Shown: in pieces, positions 34,347 to 45,665 of the stretch
Layout: every line of letters starts with the position of its first letter
Numbering within the stretch: the stretch's first letter is position 1
Notes under the pieces: model-generated
Databases searched by the model: none
What the model saw: the letters and a program-made list of their open reading frames with translations, nothing else
What the model was told of the DNA's origin: nothing
Made by a program: the position numbers and the translations under genes
Assembly: GCA_029204225.1 (NCBI GenBank)
Contig: CM055100.1
Span: 2,923,374-2,987,373, forward strand
Length of the DNA: 64,000 nt
Source of the DNA: Diphasiastrum complanatum
Lineage: Eukaryota > Streptophyta > Lycopodiopsida > Lycopodiales > Lycopodiaceae
Direction of reading: 5' to 3'

Positions 34347-35399
34347 ATGGCTGCCCTTGGAAGTGCTCCTCAAGAACCCGTTCGGATCTACCCAAATACA
34401 ATGGATTAACGGATCTAGTTAGATTTCTTCAGATCTATTCTGAATCTTGTGAAGTCCATGGCAAAAAAAATTTCCAAGATAAACTTAAGCTTTTTCCAAT
34501 GGCCTTAACAGGCGCAACACAAGATTGGTACTATAATTAAGATGAAACTGAGCGTATGGATTGGGAGACTGTTAAACGAGCCCTTATCACACGGTCCAAA
34601 CCTCGGAAGTTAATGGAAGACCCTTTTCTACTTTTAAGTAAAATTAAAATGGGAAAGCGAGAAATGCTTCGATATTACATTGGATGAGTAAAACGTCTCA
34701 GATCTGAGTGCGAACCTGAGTTGATTCATGAAAATGCCATGATTATGTGGTTTCTGTTAGGATTACCTAAAAGGATCCGATGTGAGCTGAAACGCCATAA
34801 TGAGTATGCATTTTTGCAAAATGCTATGGATGATGCAATTTGGGAGGAGGATGAAGATTCAGACGATGAGCTGAATATCAGTATATTGTCTTATACAGTA
34901 GGGCAGACCACTACGACATCCACCACTATATATCGACAAAGGTCAATGCTACTGCAGAAATGATGCTCAATGAGTTTGAGAAACTTGGGAAGAACCAGCA
35001 AAAATAGATGGAAAAGTTGCAGTCGCAATTTGATGAAAAGATCAAAGCATTGGAAGATTTCATGGACAAGCGAACAAGGAACCTGAGAAGTTTGCAAAGA
35101 ATTTTCCCACCAGGGAAAATGTATGGTGTTCTATTTGTACAAGAAATCACATAGTGAAAGAGTGTCCTCAATTGAAAAAACGAATGGAAATCGGTATATG
35201 CCATTTGCGTAATTCGCCTGATCATGAGACTGCTTTTTGCAACTTCAAACCTCGGATAATTTAGCAACGGTATGCCCATATGGGATATCGAGAATCACAT
35301 TATGGAGGAAATCTAACAGCTAGACCTCGACAATTTGCACTTGGATACCCGGAACGATTAGACTTACCTGCCCCACCAAAGCACCCCACTCCTCCTGCC
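34347..35399 (+). pseudogene. Gypsy gag with paired zinc knuckles, broken
   Basis: Starts at 34347 (MAALGSAPQEPV) and shifts frame near 34385 to DLPKYNGLTDLVRFLQIY. The capsid-like region follows (FPMALTGATQDWYYN, stop, MDWETVKRAL, MGKREMLRYYIG, stop, then WFLLGLPKRIRCELKRH), the retrotransposon gag domain. An acidic tract and a coiled coil follow, then knuckles CSICTRNHIVKEC (CX2CX3HX4C) and CHLRNSPDHETAFC (second Cys lost) near 35125-35240, and a Pro-rich tail to PAPPKHPTPPA. It is homologous to the gags at 22.4 and 49 kb. Gag coats genomic RNA in virus-like particles. Confidence 0.75.
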
Positions 35400-37811
35400 A
35401 AGGCCTTTTGTGATGAGCATGGGATCAAGAGGGAGTATACAACATCAAGGACCCCACAACAAAATGGAGTGGCTGAAAGGAAGAATAGAACTTTATGTGA
35501 AAGTGCTAAAGCTATGAGGTTAAGTGCTAATCTTGACAAACCATTTTGGGATCAAGCTTTGTTGTGTGCCAATTTCTTGTGCAATAGGTGGCCGAGTGCT
35601 ATTTTGGATGGAAGGACACCTTTTGAGATGCTATTCAAGAGGAGGCCGAGTGTCAACTTTCTAAGAACCTTTGGATGCACATGCTATGTCAATATTACTC
35701 TTGATGATAGGACCAAGGAGGACCCATCTTCAAGAAGAGGTATTTTTGTTGGATATAGTGAGGTGAGTAAAGCCTACAAGGTTTACATTCCTTCTACTAA
35801 CAAAGTGATTATTGGTAGAGATGTCATTTTTTATGAGGGGAACATTCCAAAGGTGTCTTCAAGCATGATTGATGGTAAAGTTGATGGATCTAACATTCTT
35901 GATGTAGATGAGAAGGATCCTACTTTGGATGGTGGTGATGATGGACCTTCATCAAGTCAAAAGCCAAGGAGAACATCAAGAGAAAGACGAGTACCTTCAA
36001 GGCTCACATATGATCAAAAGGGTAAGCAATTAGTTTCTGGAAATTATGTTTCTTTTCTAACCTCTTTGGATGAGCCTACAAGTGTAGATCAAGCAAGGAA
36101 AGAAGAGGAGTGGATCCAACCAATGGATCTTGAGTATCGATCTCTTATGAAGAGTGGAACATCTTTTGGAGGATCTTCTTGTGTACATGGAGCTATTCAA
36201 GTGGATGGATGTTATCTTGCTGTAAAATCAAGTAATGAATCTAGAAAAGAAATTTTGTTCAATGACTTTGATGGTCAAGTTGAAGATCAAGAGGTTGATC
36301 TCAAAGCGCTTCAACTAGTCAAAAGGGAAGTTGGCAATTTGGAGCTAGTCAAGAGCATCAAAGGAGAGGTAATTGGAAAAGGTGTTATGGATATGTTTTT
36401 GCAGCATATTGAAGACTCAAGTAAGGTCAAAGGAGCAGCAAGGAAGTGTTGTTCAAGTTTACTTTACTTGTTCTATCTCATGTTTGAGCAATTTCATGTG
36501 GATGTGTGCAAATTGTCAAGATATGGTAAAACTAGCTACATTGGTGAGCATTGTTTTGATGTTGGATTTGTACTAGCATTCTTGGCTGATTGTTCTGATG
36601 GAAATGAAGCTATTGGAGGTTCATTATGTCACTCATCCATGGCTAAGTTCTCAAGTGTTGAGCTACTTGGTGCCAATACTTGGAGATTGTCAATTTTTGG
36701 TGAATTCATGGTCATTTTCTTGTGTCAAGTAGATCTTGAAGATGGACTAGTGCAACCTACTTGGTTTATGGAGTCATGTGGTGCTGGATTTACATCGTTA
36801 ATGTACTCACCTACTCATGGATTTCCAAGGTTTTATGGTTTCTTGTGGCAAGATGGAGATGGAGGCTCATTCATGGAGTATCATGGTGGATACATGACAA
36901 CAAAGGACAAAGAAGGAGGAGACATGCAAGAAAAAGTTGATCACTCACATTTATTGTTTGTTTGCTGTATTTTTCCAGAGAGTTCAGAGTTGGAAGCATG
37001 GTGGAATCATTTCATTTACATTCTATTTGATTCTTCATGTTCTAGTCACATTTTTACATGTAAAATTGATGATAGAAATAGTGAAGCATCCCAAGTGGAC
37101 ACTATTCTTTATATCAATTATGGTTGTTTCTATTTTGACCATTACATGATCATTGAAAGGAGATCTATTCTTGGGAAGAAGATTATTCTTATGATGGATC
37201 AAAGTTCTATTGGCAAAAACTATGCTAGGAGCATTGGAAGCTAGGAAAGCGAATTTTGAGGTACATCATTGGAACTCGAGATTTTGGCATACTGTATGAG
37301 GGATCATCACCTAATCTTTTTGGATTTTCAGATTCGAACTATGCTGGAGATGTAATGGATAGGAAATCCATTAGTGCTTATTGTATTTTCATAGGTGATG
37401 GAGTTATATCATGGATGTCAAATAAACAAGCCACTATCTCATTGTCATCTAGTGAGGCCGAGTACAAAGCTCTTACACATTGCACAAAGGAGATGGTATG
37501 GATCAAGAGGATGATCAAGGATCTTCACTTGCTGGATTTTTCAGAGAGCCCAATCATCTTTTGTGACAATCAATCAGCCCAAAGAATGGCATCCAATCCT
37601 ATCTTTCATGCTAGGAGCAAGCATATTGAGATACAATATCATTTTGTGAGGGAGCGAGTCATTGCAAAGGAGGTGGAGCTTCAACATGTGTCTTCAAGGG
37701 AATGTGTAGCTGATATCTTCACCAAAGCATTGGGAAAAGACTTGTTCACGAAGCATAGGACTTCACTTGTAGTATTATCAAAGTCTATGCTAAAACTAGT
37801 TCAAGAGGGAG
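35400..37811 (+). pseudogene. Copia-A 3' half with RT replaced (plus copy)
   Basis: Resumes in integrase: KAFCDEHGIKREYTTSRTPQ, QNGVAERKNRTLCE (third catalytic residue Glu), FEMLFKRRPSVNFLRTFGC, then the linker to about 36163. The RT is absent and foreign coding-like sequence occupies 36164-37225. Copia resumes with LRYIIGTRDFGILYEG and an RNase H that is open from 37256 to 37816 (SEAEYKALTHCTKEMVWIKR, FCDNQSAQRMASNPIFHA, ADIFTKALGKDLF). The resumed part is in a different frame from the foreign segment. Without RT and with an interrupted integrase the copy is non-autonomous. Confidence 0.85.
36164..37225 (+). CDS. Foreign ~354-codon open segment replacing copia RT
   Basis: Upstream copia sequence is shared with the minus copy up to ATGAAGAGTGGAACA; then similarity is lost until GGAGCATTGGAAGCT at about 37227. 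The 1062 bp between are fully open in the incoming copia frame and the fused frame ends just downstream at 37244. The protein has no RT motif (no YVDD), is rich in Cys, Phe, Gly and Ser, and includes LLYLFYLMFEQFHVDVCKL, MESCGAGFTSLMYSPTHGF and FLWQDGDGGSFMEYHGGY. I do not recognise it. It could be captured host exons, a novel domain of a non-autonomous subfamily, or the decayed remains of either. Such a long open stretch at this base composition is unlikely by chance. Confidence 0.6.
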
Positions 37812-38258
37812 TGTGAAAGATTCAACTAGTTTCATCACATTTTGCAATATTTCCATATTTGGCATATTGAGGCCAAAACTTGTTTTAGACTTAGAGGTTG
37901 ACTTTTCAAAGTTCATTAGTCTAGATTTCATTGGAATAAACACTTTTTCAAAGTGTGGGAAAGATAGAATGCGAGTTTGAGTAGATTCAATTTGAATAAG
38001 TTGGGTACATTGAATCTAGACCCAAAATTGGTAGGGTTAGCATTTTGGTGGGAAACCCAAGTGGCCAAATAGTGTTTGGACCTGCTATAAAAGGATGTAA
38101 TTCGTGGAGAGAGTCATCTTCTCTCTTCTCTATCTCATTTCATGCTTATACATGGTTCTCTTGGATTCTACTATCCATTGGTGCACTATCTTGGTGATTG
38201 CTTGAATTCTATGTGTAGAATGATCTATATTTGCTATTTTTGGATCCACACGTGTGAA
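37812..38258 (+). repeat. Copia-A 3' LTR, truncated (plus copy)
   Basis: Begins TGTGAAAGATTCAACTAG after the purine-rich CAAGAGGGAG. Contains CTATAAAAGGATG (near 38090) as a TATA-type signal and the palindrome CACACGTGTG at 38247-38256. Similarity to the other copies ends at GTGTGAAAT, so the U5 end is missing. Confidence 0.85.
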
Positions 38259-39524
38259 ATCCCAGAGAATTGCTACACCTGTTGTAATGGTGCACCCTCT
38301 TGAGACACTTTTGTAGTCATCTTTGAGAGATGCCTAGCTAGCTTCACTATAGGAGAGCATCTGGAACCTTGTGTCACAAGAATAACACAATCCAAAATCT
38401 TTCGTCCATTGAAGGTACTGTAAGATTCGCCTTGCGATCTTCTAGTGAGTTGAGCCTGGGTCACGGGTTGAACTGGCTCATCCTAAACATGGCATAAGCA
38501 GTGTCATGGCATGTCTTATCTACAAGATACCATTAGTCATCCGATTTGCTTCGAGTATGGTGTGTCTAGCATTATTTCTCTCTTTTCATCAGTCCTTGGA
38601 CAATCTTCATTAGTCAGAACTGTTCCTGCAAGTATTGGGGTATTTGCCCCTTTGCCCCTTTGCAAACCATCATCCTGAAATCCTATAGGATTTTCTAGGT
38701 GTATCTGGACTAATGAAGGTACAGTTTCCCTTCGTCATAATCTCTGTCAATTTGCAAGCCAAGATAACATCTGGCTTATCCTAGGTCTATAATCTCGAAA
38801 TATTTCGAGATGTCACATTTCACCTCGGCAATTAGCTCTTCGCTCCTGCACAGTATCAGGGTGTCGTCCACGTATACAACAACAATGATGGTCTCCCCAT
38901 CTGTGATCTTCACACAAACATTTGAGTCGGCCATTAGAGGCTTGAACCACAAAGATCTTAGGGTATGATCTTTTTTCTTTTACCATGTTGTGCGGATTGC
39001 TTCATAACATAAATACTTCTGTACATTCGGCATGCATAGTTGAGAAGTGAGTCACAGACATAACCTAGAGGTTGATCCATATAGACTTCTTCGTCCATGT
39101 AGGAATGTTGTCCTTTTGTCCACAATGTGAATCCTGGGATCATAAGCAGCTACTTATGCAAATAGTAGGCGTAGCGAGGAATGTTTCATGACTAGAGAGA
39201 ATGTCTCAGTATAGTCAATACCATACTTATGAGAAAAACCCTTAGCTACAAGTCTGGCTTTATACCTTGAAACATCTCCATTCGACCCATACTTTAGCTT
39301 GTATACCCATTTGCATTGTACAATCTTTCGCTTATCTGGTAGTGGTTGCAGTTTCCATACCTCATTCTTCTCCATGGATTCCATCTCTTTGTTTTTGGCT
39401 TGTATCCATTTGTCCTTGTCTGGACATTCAATTGCTTCCTCAAATGTTTGTAGTTCATCATTGAACCCACAAAACTCCTCATGCGTTAAAGCTCAGCTGC
39501 CTAGTTGGTGTTCTTCAAACTCTT
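38259..39524 (-). pseudogene. Copia-D reverse transcriptase fragment
   Basis: A different copia lineage. From right to left: linker; ESMEKNEVWKLQPLPDKRKI and CKWVYKLKYGSNGDVSRYKA (39384-39154); DEEVYMDQPLGYV near 39090; VVYVDDTLILC (YVDD box) near 38870; and a decayed RT-RNase H bridge ending GCTITTGVAI near 38280. There are many stops. It is cut on the left by the copia-A LTR and on the right by the gypsy LTR fragment. Confidence 0.75.
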
Positions 39525-39676
39525 GCCACCACCATGTGTTTAGGCCTACAACCATTAATTATGACCATGTCCACATAAGGGCCCTAATTTCCTTATAGTC
39601 ACAATTAACTTATGGGTTGTTGGTCTACCGGTCCCTAGCGTGGACACGCTACCCGAGACCAGTCATGGGCATGACA
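39525..39676 (-). repeat. 3' LTR fragment of gypsy element
   Basis: Minus strand begins TGTCATGCCCATGACTGG and matches 46008-46159 with scattered changes; truncated at 39525. Confidence 0.85.
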
Positions 39677-39687
39677 TTCTTCCCCCC
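39677..39687 (-). other. Polypurine tract GGGGGGAAGAA
   Basis: On the minus strand this abuts the TG of the 3' LTR, the standard plus-strand primer. Confidence 0.85.
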
Positions 39688-39699
39688 TTATTCAAGTTC

Positions 39700-42600
39700 T
39701 GTCCTTAGAACTTAAAATTGGGAAAGAGTAACTATATGATTTCTCAATCGTTTCGTTCTTGTATCCAAGATCTTTATGGGTTCAAGACGAGGTACACCCG
39801 ATAATTCATCCAACAGGTCCAACTAATCTCCAGATCCAAGATGCTCTCCTTCACGTAGACTCTTTTTGAGACGACTAACGTGAAATACGGGATTATTGTA
39901 ACCATGCCTTTCCTTTTCTGAAAATTCCGTCTATGTAGGGGACAACTTATAATGCTTGCCGGTATGCATTACACTTGAATCCTTTGGGATTCTCAAATAT
40001 ACCCAATCTCCCACTTGGAAGTCTCTCGGTATTCTTTTTAGATTTGCATAATGTTTGTCCCTATCCTGGGCACTCTGGACATTTTTATGTGCAATCCGTA
40101 GCATTTTTAGCATATCGTTTAGGAAATCTGCTACTTTCTAAAACTTGATCATTTGAGTCTAAACCACAATGGGTGATCTAGGCTCAAAACCGTACATAAG
40201 CATAAATGGGCTATAACCGGTAGCCGAATGCTGACTACTATTATAGGCAAACTCGATTAATGGAAGATACTTTTTTCAATCAGATTGTCATCTGGAAACA
40301 TATGCCTGAAGCATTTGTTCCATCGTCTGATTTGTTCTTTCCGTCTGTCCATCCGTCTCAGGGGATGATCAGAAGAATCCAAGCTCAGTGTCGTCTCTAG
40401 TTTAGCGAATACGGCTGACCAAAAGTGACCGGTGAACTTCGGATCACGATCGCTCACAATATCACTTAAAGCCTAAACAGACGCTCTACAAATATCTGAG
40501 CTAAATCAAAAGCCTTTGCGGTGATCTTTACCGGAATAAACGTAGCCAATTTGGTAAGACGGTCGACCACAACCCAAATTGCATCATGTTGTTTATTCGT
40601 CTGTGGTAACCCAACCACGAAATCCATGGAAATACTATCCCATCGCTTATCAAGGATATCCAGTGGATGTAACAAACCACTCGCCTTACGGCGTTTAGCT
40701 TTATTCAACTGGCATTGGACACACTTGACCACATAAGATTCTACAAAGGGCTTGAGTTTTGGCCAATAAAAATCCCTTCGTATCAAATCCAATGTATGAT
40801 GTATGCCGGGATGTCCTGCGCATGGTGAGTCATGATATTCATAAAGAATTTTATTCTTAACAACATCCACATTAGGCACACAAACCTTCCCTTTCCTGAA
40901 CAAAAGTCCATTATGGATAGAGAAGTCATCAAAACCCTTTATGTCCTTCCCCCCCGACTGATCACCATGATCACCAGTCCCGCTTGATGAAACTACTAGA
41001 ACCCTATTCCAGATTGGTCCAAAATGTGGGTCTTTCTCATAAAGACCTCTCAGGGAGAGATAAAAGTCCGTACTGATCTCAGTGAAGGAAAGTTCATTCA
41101 CTTCACCAATTCGACTAAGTGCATCAGCCACCTGATTAGATGAGCCCCTGATATACCGCACTTCAAAGTCAAATTCTTGCATGAGTTTGGCCCATCTGGC
41201 CTCACGACCACGCAAATCATTCTAATTACAAAAATACTTCAAAGGTTGATGATCTGTATTAACCACGAATTTATTACCGTATAGGTAATGCCTCCATGAT
41301 TTCAAAGCATGGATCATAGCAAAAAGCTCTTTTTCATGAGTGGTGTACCTGACTTGTGCATCGGTTAGTTTCTTACTTTCAAAGGCAATGGGCTGACCCT
41401 CCTGTAAGAGAATAGCTCCAATAGCCGTATCACTCGCGTCAGCAAATGACAAATCTGGATCCGCTATCCTCAAAACTGGAGCTGAGGCAATTAGAAGCTT
41501 GAGTTTCCGAAAACTCTCATCTAATTTCTCATTCCACCTAATAGGAGGACTTGGCCTACCTTTGCGGCTTTTCACGCCTTTCAACATATCGTTGAGAGGT
41601 GTAGCAATCTTCAAGTACTCCTCTGCAAATCTACAGAAAAACATAGTGAAATCTAAGAATGACTTAAGCTCACGCACAGTTTTAGGAATTGGCCATTCCA
41701 CTACCGTCTTCACCTTTTCCTCGTCAATCTTGATCCCAAAGAAGGTGATCTTATGACCTAGGTAAAGAAGTTCCTTCTTGAAGAATTTGCACTTTGATTC
41801 TTTTGATGAAGCTTCTCTTGTCTTAATATACGTAAGACAGTACGGAGATGCTTAGCATGCTCTTTGAGTGTTCTGCTATAGATTAGAATATCGTCTGAAA
41901 ACACTACTATGAACCTCCCCAAATATGGACGAAACAAATCGTTCATCATTTGCTGGAAAGTAGTCGGAGCATTTGTCAAACCAAAGGGCAATACAAGAAA
42001 CTCGTAGTGGCCAAACCTGGTCCTAAAACCAGTCTTAGATACATCTTTCGGATGTATCCTAATCTGATGGTATCCCCCGTACGTAGATCAATTTTCGTGA
42101 AGTATGTAGCTCCATTCAATCGATCTATGAGATCGTCCATCCTAGGCAACAGATATTTATTTTTAACTGTTAGCTTGTTCATACCCTTGTAATCTACACA
42201 TAGCCGGAAACTCCCATCTTTCTTACTCTTAAGAAGGATAGGTGCTCCCCATGGAGATTTACTTGGTCTTATGTGTCCCATCTTGAGATACTCCTCAATC
42301 TGCCTAGCCACTTCTTCCTCTTCCTTCTGACTAAACCGATATGGTTGTCTGAAGATAGGATGACTATCGGACAAAAGATCTATCTTATGATCTACTGACC
42401 GAGCAGGTGGTAGTCCATAAGGTAGCTGCTTCGGAAAAACTTCATTAAACTCTTGCTTTAAATCTTGCAAAAGGTGTTGTTCCTAATGCGAATTTCTGGT
42501 GTTAAAGCATGAAAACACATTCACATCCCCAACATCACAATGCATACGAGATTTCAAAAGCAAGTGAAAGAGTACATACTCAGAATCTTGAAGTTTCTCA

Positions 42601-42810
42601 ATTAATTCAGCCGAGGAAATCATCGGCGATGGAAGTACATCGGTCTCTCCAGAAATAGAGACAATCTGATGAGGCTTATCTTTAAATACCATAGAATGAT
42701 TTCTAAAATCCATCTCTAAAGAGTCTGATTGCCAAAAAACCATTCATAGCCCAAAATGACATCAGTCCGGTCCAGATTCATGACATGGAAATCCAACGGC
42801 TCAACATAGT
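39700..42810 (-). pseudogene. Gypsy pol: protease end, RT, RNase H, integrase
   Basis: Order from right: protease tail (MVFWQSDSLEMDF); RT from 42470 ([44 protein letters not shown]); a frameshift near 42050; then [20 protein letters not shown] and [11 protein letters not shown] with the two catalytic Asp. RNase H at 41713-41222 (FADASDTAIGAILLQ, THEKELFAMIHAL, NTDHQPLKYF), then a stop at 41222. Integrase at 41215-40466 has the HHCC finger (H..H..CVQCQ), SISMDFVVGLP (Asp), a stop, and SDRDPKFTGHFW (Asp) near 40450. The Glu region near 40360 is frame-shifted. The C-terminal part (QVGDWVYLR, KHYKLSPT) runs to about 39720. It cannot make functional enzymes. Confidence 0.87.
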
Positions 42811-42811
42811 C

Positions 42812-44083
42812 CTACATCCAAAGCTCAAAGTTCGAGACTTTGACATCCCAAATCTCAGTGTCCGACCCTGAGGCAAGACGGACCATGTAACGGTGATCAC
42901 TGGCCATGGTGGGCACTCGGAGCTTATGCACAAGTCGAGCATTCAAAAAATTGTGAGTACTACCAGATTCAAATAGCACATTCATGTCTTTCCCTAAAAT
43001 ATTGCCTCTCACACGAAACAATTTACTAGGCTTGAAAGAGATTGCAATAAAGTTACAAGTACAGTCACAATTATTTAACAAATTGACTTCCAATTTACCT
43101 GCCGATAAATCCACAGTCATGAAACTTGATGACTTTGCTTTCCGTTTAGGGCACTGTTTGGCACGGTGCCCGAGTTTATTGCAGAGGAAACACAGATTCT
43201 GTTTAAGTGTCGCCAACCGTGCTTTGTCTTTTACCACCAATTTCTTCTTATTCTTCTTTTTCTTTGACTGTTGGTATGCTTCTGCTTCCAACTCATCAAA
43301 AAAGTGCTTCTTACGCTTGTTAGATTTCTCTTGCTTGGGTTTCGGGGCCGTTTGGCCGTGCACGCTTTTCTGTGATGCAACAATTGTACTATCATAGGCT
43401 TTCGCCACATGGATAGCATCCTCTAGTGAGTTGAGGATATTTCGTTTGCATTCATTTTGATAGTCAGCTAGCAGTCCAGCAATAAATTGCCACTGTGCTA
43501 ACTTACGATCAAAAAGCGGCGCCTTGGCCAAAGAGTCCAAGAACTCTTGGACATAACCGTCCAGTTCTCGGCTGCCCATTTTGCAGTTGATAAACCAAAT
43601 ATACAGCTCGGAATCATCTATTGTGACAAAAGCTTTCCGGAATTCCGTCAGGAATCCAGCCCAAGTCACCGATTTTGTGGAAAGTTCCCTCCACCAAGAA
43701 GAGGCTTTACCTTCCAGATACAATAGAACCGATGATCTTCGTTTATCCTCTGGGACGTTGTGCAAGCTAAAATAGCTTGTCCAACAGTTTATCCAGTCTT
43801 CAACAACTTCCGGACGTTTAAACTTTTTATCGCCGGAAAATATTTTCGGTTGGTAGCCCAAGTTGTTAGAGTTAATTTCTTGCAGTTGATTAAATAGATT
43901 CTGCATTTGTTTATCCCGTTGTTTATTGCTCTGATGAAGTTCTAAAATTGCCTTGCCTAAGGTTTGCAACAGTTTTTCTGAGTCTAGGGTGTCATCACTG
44001 TCGGGTGAGGCCGGTTGAATCTCTGTATTCCCCCCATCACTTCCTGGTGATGCCGGATGAAATTCGGTAGCACCCCCCTCCAA
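42812..44083 (-). CDS. Gypsy gag with CCHC knuckle and protease start
   Basis: An intact 423-residue frame from Met 44083. An acidic Ser/Pro/Asp N-terminus precedes a retrotransposon gag domain (VEDWINCWTSYFSLHNVPED, LYLEGKASSWWREL) at about residues 90-230. A Lys-rich tract follows, then one canonical knuckle CFLCNKLGHRAKQC near residue 297, and the protease start VLFESGSTHNFLNARLV near 368. The catalytic Asp of the D-S-G triad is Glu here. A stop at 42812 cuts the protease. Gag itself may still have been foldable when the element was last copied. Confidence 0.85.
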   Translation of the reverse strand: MEGGATEFHPASPGSDGGNTEIQPASPDSDDTLDSEKLLQTLGKAILELHQSNKQRDKQMQNLFNQLQEINSNNLGYQPKIFSGDKKFKRPEVVEDWINCWTSYFSLHNVPEDKRRSSVLLYLEGKASSWWRELSTKSVTWAGFLTEFRKAFVTIDDSELYIWFINCKMGSRELDGYVQEFLDSLAKAPLFDRKLAQWQFIAGLLADYQNECKRNILNSLEDAIHVAKAYDSTIVASQKSVHGQTAPKPKQEKSNKRKKHFFDELEAEAYQQSKKKKNKKKLVVKDKARLATLKQNLCFLCNKLGHRAKQCPKRKAKSSSFMTVDLSAGKLEVNLLNNCDCTCNFIAISFKPSKLFRVRGNILGKDMNVLFESGSTHNFLNARLVHKLRVPTMASDHRYMVRLASGSDTEIWDVKVSNFELWM

Positions 44084-44630
44084 AATTCCATCAGTATCTA
44101 TTTGCTTGCCAACTGAAAATTTAAAAAAATTTCGTTCAGTTTATGCATTCATTACGGGTATAATAGTTACTGAACCAAGCAATGTCTTAAAAAAAACCGA
44201 TTTTATAGACCATACGTGCTTTCATTTACAAATTATACCAACGAATCGGCAAATGGGTTGAAAGCAATAAAAAACCGAAATTAATTGTTAATGCGACATA
44301 AATCTATTATCAACTCGTTAACTCAGATGATACTACAAAAAATAATTATCAGTTCAAAAAAACTGAAAAACCTGTTTCGAGCAAGAAATTCTCAAGTTTC
44401 AAAAAACTCAAGAAAAACTTACAAGCTTACTTCCACCTTTAAATCCTTACCTACCCCAACATGCAAACACCAAGTTTCCCATAAGAAACTTGAGTTTAGG
44501 TCCAGCTAAGTCCCCCCCCCCAACCCCCTTCTCTTCTCCACTTGTAAACAACTCGGGCACTTACCATCGGGCCAATCGGGCCTTTGCCTCACGGCCCACC
44601 CGCGCCCATTTCTAGAGAGCGCCAACCCAC

Positions 44631-44706
<76 letters not shown>

Positions 44707-45651
44707 AGCGCTGGGTGAGGGATGCTTCAGCGCCCACCCGACTTTCCATTGCAGGTTAATGGGCATTTTGGAGGACAGCTGGCCATAGATTTCCAGCATG
44801 ATTATAGAGTTTTTTCACAGTTTTCAAAATTTACTTTGCAGGAAGAACTAAACATAACCCATCTACTGTTTTTTGTAGATTACTACTGTTCTATCAGTGA
44901 TTTACAATTGCTACAGCTTTCCTTTATTAGTTTCCAGCATAAGCAATGATTTGGGACAAAATTTACAGGGTTTTTGCTATCACTGTGTCTGAAAAACAGC
45001 CGTTATGCTGCCAAAATTTTCCAAAAAACCTAGTTTTGCAGGTTATGACAACTATTGTAGCAAATAGTCATCAAATCTGAACCCAACCATCCTCCAGAAT
45101 GGATGTACAGGCTCTCAACTCTGCAAACAAACTGTTAGGTCGCTAGAAAATGAAGCATAAACCTGTACTTTCATAGAGAGCAACCATGCAAACCTGTCAA
45201 ACATCACCAACACTCCACAACCAACAAATTAGAGTATTTTTGCTTCTATTACAGCCTATTCCCACCGATTAAGACCGAACCGGCTTCCAAACAGGCAATA
45301 GACAGCATTTGAAATGCAATAACCATCCATAAGAAGAACAAGAAACCGTAGGAAAAAAATCCAGCAACCAATAAAGTAACCGTTGCTTTCACAAAGATGC
45401 TAATCACAGAGTAATCAGCAATAACAGAATTGACACGGAATTCCTTCCAAGAAACTAATTCAAAAAGCACAAAGACCAACCAATTGTGAGCCTGGTAGTG
45501 CACTTACCACACAATCAATTACAATTCAAAAATTATTTCCAACGGGAAGAAAATTTCACAATTCCACCATTTTGTTGCTTACTCCGTCGGATTCTCGAGA
45601 AAATGTCGAGATTTCCACTCAGCACTTTCGATTGTAAATCCTACTTAGACT
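44084..45651 (-). other. Gypsy leader with compound microsatellite
   Basis: Long untranslated leader between primer site and gag. Apart from the GA/poly-G tract at 44635 and C- and G-rich flanks near 44505-44720, no feature stands out. Confidence 0.6.
44635..44703. repeat. (GA)n followed by 33-base poly-G
   Basis: About 18 GA units, then an uninterrupted run of about 33 G. The G run could form a quadruplex, or its length could be a sequencing artefact. Confidence 0.9.
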
Positions 45652-45664
45652 GGCTCTGATACCA
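45652..45664 (-). other. Primer-binding site (tRNA-iMet)
   Basis: Minus strand TGGTATCAGAGCC, one base from the LTR end ACTTTACA. Confidence 0.9.
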
Positions 45665-45665
45665 A

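Larger units (their letters stand above)
28780..35399 (+). mobile_element. 6.6-kb gypsy segment in permuted order inside copia integrase
   Basis: Copia reading stops after FIDDY and resumes at KAFCDEHGIKRE, with about 50 integrase residues lost between, including the second catalytic Asp. The intervening DNA runs: coiled-coil frame, palindrome-bearing repeats, purine tract, LTR (32217-33149), tRNA-Asp primer site, leader, gag. In an integrated gypsy element gag comes before pol and the 3' region, so this order is a permutation with pol missing. A one-LTR circle reinserted here, or recombination between adjacent elements, would explain it; both are inference. No target duplication was seen. 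Confidence 0.7.
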
